A DNA stretch of 15,758 nt, taken from CAMBDR01 sp046597185. GTDB lineage: Bacteria; Pseudomonadota; Gammaproteobacteria; Burkholderiales; Burkholderiaceae_D. Of the stretch, positions 7,801 to 13,938 are shown piece by piece (position 1 is the first letter of the stretch; each line of letters opens with the position of its first letter). The stretch lies in the NCBI GenBank assembly GCA_046597185.1, contig JBKJLF010000217.1:1-15758 (forward strand), written 5' to 3'. Both the position numbers and the translations under genes were made by a program. The notes beneath the pieces were generated by a model that saw nothing but the letters and a program-made list of their open reading frames with translations, was not told the DNA's origin and ran no database searches.

Positions 7801-8121
7801 GAACCGTATTTCTTAAGCGTGCTATCACAAATCAACCGGGGCCGCATCGTCAAAAATCGGGTGTTGGCTTTCCTGAACCAGCAAGCGGCAGCCTCGGAAG
7901 CGGCGGCGGCCATGGTGCAGCGCCTGTATGCGCGCCTGGTGGTGAGCATGGCGGTGGGCGATAAAGCGCACTACATTCAAGGCTTGGCCGCGATTCAAAA
8001 CCAGTACCCCAATTTACCCACCACACTGCAAGTACTTCCAGTGCAGAGCCATGCGGTGCCTGGCCAGGCCGGGCGTGTGCAGCCAGCGCGCGGCCACAAT
8101 GGCAAGGAGGCGATGGCATGA
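4870..8121 (+). CDS. Retron-associated WGR-like / HEAT (ARM) repeat protein
   Basis: A 1083-residue protein, first gene of the retron operon. GTG 4870 is chosen because the operon promoter lies immediately upstream and the WGR-like domain begins here; the ribosome binding site is weak. Residues 1-77 resemble a WGR domain (YLVNLRQGR at 31-39, Trp44, then THTP and an amphipathic helix), a fold associated with nucleic-acid binding in PARPs and MolR-type proteins. Residues about 103-126 are a Pro/Asn/Ser linker encoded by a 9-nt repeat. The remainder, to about 1040, is leucine- and alanine-rich paired helices typical of HEAT/ARM repeats. The C-terminus is short and disordered. No catalytic motif is visible. 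It overlaps the SWIM gene by 4 nt (ATGA), implying coupled translation. Together with the SWIM protein it is the likely effector or scaffold of the retron. Confidence 0.85.
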   Translation: MKLIRSTRLQRRQKQVILCDIDLCQLSDGAYLVNLRQGREREAWRESTHTPHAVALDVAEHLFTQAIAERQAQGFVLVDGAPPLTLLAATQADPNLSASLHAANPPNPPNPPNPPNSPNSPNSPESPAAHALLARLQPGAWQRLPEHQRTRTLWRIGERRLKSAVPVLVGLLGQSGVMQDYCLAYAIGRCGDPGAAEAMQALQANSQSAAVKRMALQAWLQLIDSDTRQQHAQALAADWPAALRSAWEQQIEAALLSALAHANEWKSLTLAESLEQLDQVACCAAAPQAALARRVLLHQLQTLPLRAGVFQAVRHLYKAAEMRADGILFGILHYRFEIQAPLHAGGAEWVFLERRMVRYGQEVTRADSRVAYSARTRDYLRRRTWRTLRRLGQLADPDFIRMAQGVLLAMDDADAAKASTRASANGELRSYGPWSKWMLLNRLLHAKGNWFSQRDGCEWYQRANDVPTNTRTEAFPELWNAHPAALLQLLLLGRCDAIHQFAALALRDNVTFCNAIDDHILRQLLASHYVASARFAFELCCQRAQNEGLGIDWLLVLLQSTLPAARQYALDRISHDPAQYCANALLVASMLCARHAPVRGQGRLLCHAALTLPDQADAILLQLLDWLEDWQDHDDATTLAADLATVLTELHSMLQQTLRPHAAHAPWPRLLALLEQNAVPVPVRVLAAHWLLLHDVPVNMVPGTTLSALLRSEQADLHGAGVALFGALPDSVLLQQAPLFAAFCTYPNPTVRYAIDPALRRLAASSPEFCSMLVQPLLDCLFRTEVAEGMHDDVLRWLHGPLRAALNATGPDTLMRLSLSRSKAAQNLAGLLIINYGPNDFSVADWASFGCNPHQVVRNWAWLTYLARVDQVRAEMEAALRILDSRWDDSLDFACQFFRERCPASDWTPQLLVSLCDHLNPTVQRFGREMLQTHFNVADVADYLLKLAQHPSQSMQLFVSAWLESAAAGNIDYLQQLEPYFLSVLSQINRGRIVKNRVLAFLNQQAAASEAAAAMVQRLYARLVVSMAVGDKAHYIQGLAAIQNQYPNLPTTLQVLPVQSHAVPGQAGRVQPARGHNGKEAMA
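5179..5250 (+). repeat. Eight-unit 9-nt tandem repeat encoding an Asn-Pro-Pro/Ser linker
   Basis: Four identical AATCCACCC units (starting 5179, 5188, 5197, 5206) are followed by four diverged units: AACTCACCC, AATTCGCCC, AACTCACCC, GAATCACCC. They encode the linker between the WGR-like domain and the HEAT repeats. The identical block suggests recent slippage expansion, so the linker length is probably variable among strains. Confidence 0.85.
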
Positions 8122-9752
8122 AATTTCAATATCGATATTACGGCCAAAGCGCGGTCAACAATAGCGCCAGCACCACCGACATGCGCTTCGCGCCCGACAC
8201 CCTGCGCGCGCCGACCCATTTTGTGGCCGAGCTGAATCAACACATTCCGTTTCGCGAAGCCATTTCTGCACTGCATGATGTGGTAGTGGCTGACCAACGC
8301 TACCAGCCGCGTGACAAGAGCGCGTATATGGCCTGGTTGCAGCAGCAAGAAGGCAGTTTGTTGGCGCAATTTATGCAAAACGCGGGCGATTTACGAAAAA
8401 AAATCACCCCGCTGCAAGAAGAGCTGGACGCCCTGCGCCAAACCAAAGCACAAACCCTGGCCCCGTTTTATAAAGCGCAAAAAAAGTATTTCGATTACCT
8501 CTATGAGGCGCATCGCGATGCCTGGTATGTGCTGGACCCGGTGATTACGGTCCACCCGGATCGCATCTTCTTTGAATGCTTCAGCCGTGACGAATCGAGC
8601 TATGCGGCGCTCAGTTGCAGCCACAATGTGTTCGATAAAATGGGCGAGTTTGCCTGCGGCACCACCAATATTGATTATTCAGAAAATCTGTATGGCGAAT
8701 TTCAAAAAATTCGCGACTATAAAAGCACCCGCCTCGCCATTGATCCCGGTGGTTTTCAGGTGCAAACGGCGGACGACCCGGCTTTTGTTGAACAAAAAAT
8801 TGACGTGCCGGAGAGTTGGGTGCGCGGCTTTTTGCAAGTGAGCAGCGCCATGAATCTGCCTGCACACCGCTTTGATTTACACCCGATGGATGTGCATAAT
8901 TTCTTGTTCATCTTGAAGCGCAAGAAAGAGCGGGTGGGGCCACGTTCGATTCGTTTTGTGCTGAATCCGGGCCAGCCGGTGCGGGCGATTTTTGAGCCGT
9001 GGAATCAGGAATTGATTTGCCGCCGCTCCATCTGGCAGGGCGGTGCTGCCACTGAAGTGCGGGTATGGGGGCGACGCCGCTTGCTGTTGCTGGAGCGTTT
9101 GATTCCGATTGCGCAAAGTTTTACCGTGCATTTAATGGGCAGTGGTTTGCCCAGTTTTTGGGTCGCGCAACTGCCCGATATGCAGCTCACGCTCGGCTTA
9201 TCCGGCTGGACCGCCAATGACTGGTCGCGCAGTGGCCAGTTTGATTTGCTGGCACCGCGTGGCCAGGTGGATAGCGACAGCAAAGCGCGCGTGTTTGCGG
9301 CGCTGGGCCAGCGCTGGCGCGCCAGCAGCGATGAATTGGCGCAGGATACCGGCTTGGAACGTGCGTTGGTAGAAAGTGTGCTCACATTCTACACCCAGGC
9401 TGGCCGCGTCATTTACGACTTAAGCCAGGGTGTGTATTTGCTGCGCGAATTATCACGCGAACCCTTGCCGCTGGACAGCCTGCGTTTTGCCACCCCGCAA
9501 GAAGAAAAAGCCGCGCAATTGGTGGTCTTACGCTGCATCAGCGCCAAAAATCGCAGCGCCTTGCCCGATGGCAGCGTGCGGCTGGAAGGGCGCGCCAAGG
9601 ATGATAGTAGTCAATACCAGGTTTGGATACGGCTCGATAGCGATGCACGCATGGTCGAAGCGCGTTGCGATTGTAGTTTTTATCAACGCAACAAGTTACA
9701 CCAAGGCCCGTGTGAACACATGCTGGCCTTGCGCAATATAGAATCACAATGA
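8118..9752 (+). CDS. Retron-associated winged-helix / SWIM zinc-finger protein (WHSWIM)
   Basis: A 544-residue protein. Its ATG overlaps the stop of the HEAT gene (ATGA) and has AAGGAGG at 8104-8110, seven bases upstream, which fixes the start. The C-terminal SWIM zinc-binding motif CxC-x12-CxH is seen directly at Cys517, Cys519, Cys532 and His534. Before it, around residues 390-445, is a winged-helix-like segment (KARVFAALGQRW, then ASSDELAQDTGLERALVESVLTF). A coiled stretch occurs near residues 90-130. The N-terminal 390 residues have no family I can name. SWIM domains bind DNA or protein, so this gene may recognise the retron msDNA or its target. The last codons overlap the proposed promoter of the non-coding RNA. 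Confidence 0.87.
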   Translation: MKFQYRYYGQSAVNNSASTTDMRFAPDTLRAPTHFVAELNQHIPFREAISALHDVVVADQRYQPRDKSAYMAWLQQQEGSLLAQFMQNAGDLRKKITPLQEELDALRQTKAQTLAPFYKAQKKYFDYLYEAHRDAWYVLDPVITVHPDRIFFECFSRDESSYAALSCSHNVFDKMGEFACGTTNIDYSENLYGEFQKIRDYKSTRLAIDPGGFQVQTADDPAFVEQKIDVPESWVRGFLQVSSAMNLPAHRFDLHPMDVHNFLFILKRKKERVGPRSIRFVLNPGQPVRAIFEPWNQELICRRSIWQGGAATEVRVWGRRRLLLLERLIPIAQSFTVHLMGSGLPSFWVAQLPDMQLTLGLSGWTANDWSRSGQFDLLAPRGQVDSDSKARVFAALGQRWRASSDELAQDTGLERALVESVLTFYTQAGRVIYDLSQGVYLLRELSREPLPLDSLRFATPQEEKAAQLVVLRCISAKNRSALPDGSVRLEGRAKDDSSQYQVWIRLDSDARMVEARCDCSFYQRNKLHQGPCEHMLALRNIESQ

Positions 9753-9758
9753 TATACT
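9729..9758 (+). promoter_or_regulatory. Promoter of the retron non-coding RNA
   Basis: -35-like TTGCGC (9729-9734), 18-nt spacer and -10 TATACT (9753-9758), lying across the end of the SWIM coding region. The expected start at about 9764-9766 coincides with the first bases of the a1 repeat, which supports the RNA having its own promoter in addition to read-through from the operon. Confidence 0.5.
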
Positions 9759-9763
9759 CCGCT

Positions 9764-9775
9764 CACAAGCACGGC
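9764..9775 (+). repeat. Retron inverted repeat a1
   Basis: CACAAGCACGGC, the exact reverse complement of 9978-9989. Pairing continues inward through G9776·U9977, G9777-C9976, G9778-C9975, A9779-U9974 and U9780-A9973. Confidence 0.88.
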
Positions 9776-9858
9776 GGGATGGCTCTTGCAAACCGGATGG
9801 TGGATCGCCATCCTCGTTCTCAGTTCTCCCCATGCGTCACTGGTGCCCTCTTCACTGT

Positions 9859-9931
9859 GCCGGACGCCCCTGCTAGCAACGAGACGGTGCGGCTTCTGCG
9901 AAGCCCATCGTCGCTAGCAGGGGCGTCCGGC
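9859..9931 (+). repeat. msd hairpin (19-bp perfect stem)
   Basis: Arms 9859-9877 and 9913-9931 are perfectly complementary over 19 bp. After a 1x1 mismatch (A9878/C9912) the stem resumes with ACGA/UCGU (9879-9882/9908-9911). The tip is a separate 6-bp hairpin GGCTTC-TGC-GAAGCC (9891-9905). Long GC-rich hairpins of this kind are typical of msDNA. Confidence 0.9.
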
Positions 9932-9977
9932 GTCGAGTGGAGTGCCCCAGTCCTACAGGCTCTTCGATGAGAATCCT

Positions 9978-9989
9978 GCCGTGCTTGTG
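9978..9989 (+). repeat. Retron inverted repeat a2
   Basis: GCCGTGCTTGTG, pairs with a1 to close the non-coding RNA. It lies 53 nt before the RT start codon, the usual order msr-msd-RT. Confidence 0.88.
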
Positions 9990-10042
9990 GTTTTGCGGCT
10001 TTGTTATGTTTGTAGGCTTATTTTTTTCGGTTACGTAAACTT

Positions 10043-12034
10043 ATGGCAGATCCCGCTTCCAACAATTCAACATCGAATCCTTCATCCGCTTCGAATGCCT
10101 CTTCCAATACTGCCCCCGATTCGCCAGCCGCCATGGCCGCGCTCACGCGTGAGCAACTGGTGGCGCGCATCCGCAACAGCAGTAAAGATGCGGTGATTCT
10201 GGCCGAAATGCAGCGCCTCGGGTTTTGGTCTGCCGAGCAACCCACGGTAGCGGAAAGCCTGATCAAGCGCGAAGCCGAATTAAGCCAGCAATTGCAAGCG
10301 TTAAACCAACAATTGTATAAAATCCGCGACCCGGTAGAAGCACTCAAAGCGATGCGAAAAGAGCGCATGGCCAAAGCGCGCGAGCGGCGTGAAGAAACCA
10401 AACAAAAGCTGGCGGCACGCCGTTTGCAGCGCGCGCTGGATTGGCATGCGCGCAAGGGCCAGGATATCGGTTATTTAGGCGAAGAGGTATCGCAAGGCTT
10501 GAGCCATACCGAAGTGGACGTGCAACGCATGGCGCAATATGGCGTGCCGCAATTGGCCACCCCGCTGGCCACGCCGCTGGAATTGGCGCAGGCGATGGGC
10601 ATTGCCCTGCCGGAACTACGCTTTCTGGCGTTTCACCGCCGCGTTTCACGCATCAGCCATTATCGCCGCTTCGCCATCGCCAAGAAAACGGGTGGGGAGC
10701 GCATCATCTCGGCCCCGATGCCGCGCCTGAAGCGCGCGCAGTACTGGGTGTTGGATAATTTGCTGGCCAAGGCGGCCATTCACCCGGCGGCGCATGGCTT
10801 TGTGGCGGGCCGTTCCATCGTCAGCAATGCCGCGCCGCATGTGGGGCAGGCGGTGGTGATCAATCTGGATTTAAAAGACTTTTTTCCGAGTATTGGCCTG
10901 CCACGCATCAAGGGCGTGTTTCGCACCCTGGGTTTGAGCGAGCAAGTGGCCACCGTGTTGGCTTTGCTGTGTACCGAAGCGCCCACCGAGCAAGTGAGTG
11001 TGGATGGTGAAAACTTCTTTGTAGCAACCGGCCAGCGCGTGCTGCCGCAAGGCGCGCCCACCAGCCCGGCTTTGACCAATATTTTATGCCGTCGGCTCGA
11101 TGCGCGCCTGCAAGCCTGTGCCGCCAAACTCGGCTTTCAATACACCCGTTATGCCGATGATTTGACTTTTTCCGGCGACCCGGCGGCGGCCAAACTGGCA
11201 GGTAAATTGCTGTGGCGCGCCAAGCAAATCGTGATTGATGAAGGCTTTACCCCGCACCCGCAAAAGCAGCAGGTGATGCGCGCCAGCCAACACCAGGAAG
11301 TGACCGGAATTGTGGTCAACAAACGCCCCACGGTGCAGCGCGAAACCTTAAAACGCTTTCGCGCCACCTTGTTTCAGGTGGAAAAAGATGGGCCGGAAGG
11401 TAAGCATTGGCATGGCAACCCGAATGTATTGGCGGCATTGGTGGGGTATGCGCAATTTGTGCGCATGGTGGATGCGGACAAAGGTGGGCCCCTGCTGCTG
11501 CGTGCGCGTGCTGCGCGGGCACGCTGGAGCAACAGCGAGCCCGATAACAGGAGTGACGCCAGCCCGGTGATCGCGTCGGGCGTGGCGCGCCGCAATAGCG
11601 ATTTCCGCCTGTTGGCCGCGCAAGGCAAAGCGCCATGGCCGGATTGGTGGCAGCCTGCGCTACCCGCTGCGCCTGTGCTGGAGAAAACGCAGCAACAGTT
11701 GACTGATGAAAAAACGCAGGCAAAAACCCGACAAAAGCAGGCGCAACAAGCTGAGGCCAGCGGCGCGCCGGGTGCTGCGCCAGCCAGACCTGGCAAGCCG
11801 CCGACGCCCACGTTCACCGCGCCGGCGACAGGTAAATCTAACCACGTCCCCTGGTTGGACTGGATTTTACAACTGGGGCTGGGCTTGGTGTTGGCACTGG
11901 TCAGTCGTCAACCTGCCCTCATGATTGTGGCCGTAATCATGGTTTGGCGCGCGGGACGCACCGGGCGTGCCAATTGGATGGGGTATGTCTTGGCTATGCT
12001 GGCCGTGTTCACGCTATTGTCGGTGTTTAAATAG
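10043..12034 (+). CDS. Retron reverse transcriptase with N-terminal extension and C-terminal membrane segments
   Basis: A 663-residue RNA-directed DNA polymerase that makes msDNA from the RNA encoded just upstream. Core motifs seen: NAAPH at 262-266 (retron NAxxH), motif A NLDLKDFFPSI with Asp276, QGAPTSP at 336-341, catalytic YADD at 370-373, and VTG at 420-422 (retron VTG). The first 35 residues are Ser/Asn-rich; residues about 70-140 are basic and coiled-coil-like. After the RT core (ending near 470) come a Gln/Lys/Ala/Pro-rich linker and a hydrophobic tail: about 606-621, 622-636 and 646-661, probably two or three membrane helices. Typical retron RTs are around 300-400 residues, so both extensions are unusual. 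ATG 10043 has no clear ribosome binding site; an in-frame ATG at 10133 would remove only the low-complexity start. Confidence 0.93.
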   Translation: MADPASNNSTSNPSSASNASSNTAPDSPAAMAALTREQLVARIRNSSKDAVILAEMQRLGFWSAEQPTVAESLIKREAELSQQLQALNQQLYKIRDPVEALKAMRKERMAKARERREETKQKLAARRLQRALDWHARKGQDIGYLGEEVSQGLSHTEVDVQRMAQYGVPQLATPLATPLELAQAMGIALPELRFLAFHRRVSRISHYRRFAIAKKTGGERIISAPMPRLKRAQYWVLDNLLAKAAIHPAAHGFVAGRSIVSNAAPHVGQAVVINLDLKDFFPSIGLPRIKGVFRTLGLSEQVATVLALLCTEAPTEQVSVDGENFFVATGQRVLPQGAPTSPALTNILCRRLDARLQACAAKLGFQYTRYADDLTFSGDPAAAKLAGKLLWRAKQIVIDEGFTPHPQKQQVMRASQHQEVTGIVVNKRPTVQRETLKRFRATLFQVEKDGPEGKHWHGNPNVLAALVGYAQFVRMVDADKGGPLLLRARAARARWSNSEPDNRSDASPVIASGVARRNSDFRLLAAQGKAPWPDWWQPALPAAPVLEKTQQQLTDEKTQAKTRQKQAQQAEASGAPGAAPARPGKPPTPTFTAPATGKSNHVPWLDWILQLGLGLVLALVSRQPALMIVAVIMVWRAGRTGRANWMGYVLAMLAVFTLLSVFK

Positions 12035-12055
12035 ATCAGCAGGATGACAGCCTCC

Positions 12056-12085
12056 ACCTTGGCGTAGCGATGCGCCGGGGTTTTT
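12056..12085 (+). terminator. Rho-independent terminator of the retron operon
   Basis: Stem CCTTGGCGTA (12057-12066) pairs with TGCGCCGGGG (12071-12080), including wobbles, around a GCGA tetraloop (12067-12070), and is followed by TTTTT (12081-12085). It lies 22 nt after the RT stop codon. Confidence 0.75.
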
Positions 12086-12105
12086 AGTCTTTAACGGGCA
12101 GAAGG

Positions 12106-12639
12106 TTATGTGGCGACGATTGTGAACGGTGTGGTGGTAGCGCGTGAAGGCGTGCCCACGGGCGCGCTGCCGCCGCCTTGTACCTGAAGCGTTTGTATTT
12201 GCGTGGCTAACTTTACCAATATCGGCGTGAGTTTCATCATTTCTTGTTGGCTGGTGCTCAAACTGACTAATTCCGGTTTCATGGCTAAAATGATGCTCGC
12301 CGCGTTGTTGGAACTGGCCCAGGTTTTTGTCGCGTAATCGAGTGTGCGCTTTTGCATGTCGCTAAGGGGCGCACTACGCAGGCCTTGAAAATCGCCCCCG
12401 TGCGCCAGCATTTTCAAGCCGCTATTCATTTCTTGAACACTTTCCTGCAACTGTTTAAATGCCTCCACGTTGCCGGCCACGGCTTTGGGGGCGATTTTGC
12501 CTATCCGTTGCGAGTGCATCTGCAAATTCGATATGATCAGGACAGAGGCGAAGCGATCTTGCTCTGTGTTGGAATACGAAAAAGAAAGCCCGAGGCTGAC
12601 CAAAAACATAAAGCAACAAACGATCAGCAGCAGCTTCAT
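12106..12639 (-). CDS. PilJ-like sensor-domain protein, short (stand-alone or truncated)
   Basis: A 177-residue protein with an N-terminal membrane anchor (residues 1-20, MKLLLIVCCFMFLVSLGLSF). A helical domain follows that resembles the N-terminal sensor domain of the type IV pilus chemoreceptor PilJ: NLQMHSQRIGKIAPKAVAGNVEAFKQL, then a conserved Trp (TWASSNNAASIILA), VSLSTSQQEM and further helices. Full PilJ receptors have HAMP and signalling domains and are around 650 residues or more; here the frame stops after one domain with a Gly/Ser/Thr/Pro-rich tail. It is either a degraded receptor or a small periplasmic binding relative. ATG 12639 begins the membrane anchor; the ribosome binding site is weak. 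It runs toward the retron terminator. Confidence 0.72.
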   Translation of the reverse strand: MKLLLIVCCFMFLVSLGLSFSYSNTEQDRFASVLIISNLQMHSQRIGKIAPKAVAGNVEAFKQLQESVQEMNSGLKMLAHGGDFQGLRSAPLSDMQKRTLDYATKTWASSNNAASIILAMKPELVSLSTSQQEMMKLTPILVKLATQIQTLQVQGGGSAPVGTPSRATTTPFTIVAT

Positions 12640-13023
12640 TGGCGCGATACCTGTCCCCTGGGTACTGCAGGGGCTGGGCGCAGGCGGATTAAATGGGTTG
12701 GACAGGGTGAATTTCCCGTCGTGGCATGAAGATCAGACGCATACTACCAGAATCAGGCGGGTTATTTTTTATTGGCTGATTCCACGCAATGGCCAGGCGC
12801 GTACACCCTTGGGGAACGCTTAAGTTTGGTGCGCGCTTTGTTGAAGCGGGGCAGGTTTGATATAGTCGTTGCAGCCGTCATACGCGCAAACTTGAGCGAA
12901 TTGGTGGCCTTGTTTTGCAAAAATGCGTAAGTGTCATTGGGGCTGTGGATTTGGCTGAGGTGAGGCGATTTCAGGCTATTGGCCGTATAATTTGGAAAAA
13001 CCTACTTTTATACGGTCAATTTT
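12640..13023. other. 384-bp intergenic region between divergent genes
   Basis: No credible gene is seen. It holds a small hairpin CCCCTG-7 nt-CAGGGG (12655-12660/12668-12673) in the leader of the PilJ-like gene. A weak plus-strand promoter candidate TTGTTG-17 nt-TATAGT (12838-12866) is present, and the inverted repeat at 12981-13017 ahead of the nucleotidyltransferase gene. Plus-strand open frames running through 12352-12823 are the antisense of the PilJ-like gene and its leader. Confidence 0.5.
12981..13017 (+). promoter_or_regulatory. Inverted repeat spanning the -10 box and leader of the nucleotidyltransferase gene
   Basis: Arms GGCCGTATAA (12981-12990) and TTATACGGTC (13008-13017) pair over 10 bp (one G-T) around 17 nt. 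TATAAT at 12986-12991 sits in the first arm, and the second arm ends 6 nt before ATG 13024. No clear -35 is present. The layout fits an operator for a repressor, possibly autoregulation. Confidence 0.45.
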
Positions 13024-13728
13024 ATGAATTATCACGTTCTTCCAGAAAATGCTGTTCGCCAGTTTATTGATTCAAGCACCGTGTTTGAAGAATTGGCTCG
13101 CGCACGGCAACAGGCGTTGTCGTATCGTGGCGGCATGTATTGGAAACGGCAGGGTGACTATGAATACCTGGTCAAAACCACTGCCGATAACCAGCAGCAG
13201 CGCCTGGGGCGACGCACTCAAGCCAGCGAGGCGATTTATACGGCGTTTCAGCAGCACAAACAAGCGGCAGAAGCACGCGTCAAGTCCTTGCAGGCTTCGC
13301 TGCAAGAGGCCGAGCGCATGAATCGTGCGCTGAAGGTCGGTCGGATGCCATCGTTGGTGATCGACCTGCTTAACGCCATTGCCGGTGCTGGCTTGAGTCA
13401 GTATTTTGTGGTCGTGGGCACGTATGCGCTGTACGCCTACGAAGCTGCGGCTGGCGTGCGCATTGTGCCCGGAGCCTTGGCCACGCAAGACGTGGATTTG
13501 CTGTGGGATGCGCGCAAGCGAGTGAAATTTTTCATCAATATGGAAAACCAGGAAGGAACTGTTGTTTTAGCATTGCGGCCTCCTTTGTGTAAAATAGATT
13601 CAACTCTACACCAATGGTGGATTAGATTCACGGTGCTAACCCTATTTCCTAGAAATGCGGATTACGCCGCCAAGGGATCGGGAAGGCTGACACTTCGGCC
13701 ACTTACCCCTTGCCGCAAAGAAGGTTAA
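13024..13728 (+). CDS. GSU2403-type nucleotidyltransferase-fold protein, C-terminally truncated
   Basis: The first roughly 178 residues fit the GSU2403 (NTP_transf_8-type) nucleotidyltransferase family. Seen: a helical N-terminus with a coiled stretch (about 75-102), then VVGTYALYAYEAAAG (VGTYA at 131-135) and the acidic DVDLLWDARKRVKF with Asp156 and Asp158 as likely metal ligands. From about residue 178 (nt 13555) the sequence stops resembling the family; KIDST near residue 193 may be a remnant of the family's RKVDxTF region. The last 35-40 residues look like out-of-frame or foreign sequence. Full members are, as I recall, 300 residues or more, so this is probably a broken gene next to the IS remnant, though its frame is open to 13728. 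The role of the family is unclear; some related folds belong to toxin-antitoxin or defence systems. Confidence 0.65.
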   Translation: MNYHVLPENAVRQFIDSSTVFEELARARQQALSYRGGMYWKRQGDYEYLVKTTADNQQQRLGRRTQASEAIYTAFQQHKQAAEARVKSLQASLQEAERMNRALKVGRMPSLVIDLLNAIAGAGLSQYFVVVGTYALYAYEAAAGVRIVPGALATQDVDLLWDARKRVKFFINMENQEGTVVLALRPPLCKIDSTLHQWWIRFTVLTLFPRNADYAAKGSGRLTLRPLTPCRKEG

Positions 13729-13841
13729 TCCCGCTTGGCCGCCGCTCGCAACCGGCCTTGAATACAATGCCATCAGCACACCCGCATGTTGGCCGCCATA
13801 AACCCTTTGTAGCAAGCGTATCTTTCAGCACAAATTAGCTT

Positions 13842-13918
13842 ACCGGAATATGGCCTTCCGCGATGCGTTAGAATGCCCGGTCACGATGACCGGAATGCTG
13901 GTCACGATAAACCGGAAT
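13842..13918. mobile_element. IS21-family-like terminal remnant
   Basis: ACCGGAAT occurs at 13842-13849, 13889-13896 and 13911-13918, and GGTCACGAT at 13879-13887 and 13900-13908, giving a repeated GGTCACGAT-ACCGGAAT pattern spaced 21-22 nt apart. Multiple repeats of this kind, ending in CCGGAATACGCA, are what I remember from the transposase-binding ends of IS21-family elements. No istA or istB reading frame is present, so only an end remains. The stretch 13729-13841 has no recognisable gene and may belong to the same remnant. Confidence 0.5.
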
Positions 13919-13938
13919 ACGCAATTGGGAAATGGCAA

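Larger units (their letters stand above)
9764..9989 (+). ncRNA. Retron msr-msd non-coding RNA
   Basis: The 226-nt region directly upstream of the RT gene has the layout of a retron template RNA. Terminal inverted repeats a1 (9764-9775) and a2 (9978-9989) are perfect over 12 bp, and 18 bp with two G-U pairs if extended to 9763-9780/9973-9990. The msr part (about 9777-9858) contains GGATGG-7 nt-CCATCC (9795-9800/9808-9813), with an alternative 7-bp pairing of 9777-9783 with 9807-9813. The msd part is a long hairpin at 9859-9931. The priming guanosine cannot be fixed by eye; G9776-G9778 and G9781-G9782, just after a1, are the candidates. Known biology: the RT primes from the 2'-OH of a guanosine after a1 and copies the msd into the branched msDNA. 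Confidence 0.88.

Noticed and set aside
4923..7964. Long open frames on both strands inside the HEAT and SWIM genes
   Set aside because: They are shadows produced by GC-rich codon use; their translations are rich in Ala, Arg, Cys and Pro and have no domain features.
10043..12034. Group II intron or diversity-generating retroelement RT
   Set aside because: NAxxH and VTG motifs, the msr-msd RNA directly upstream, and absence of a maturase domain or template/variable repeats point to a retron.
12352..12823. Plus-strand open frames of 117-125 codons
   Set aside because: They are antisense to the PilJ-like gene and its leader, and have no ribosome binding site or recognisable features.
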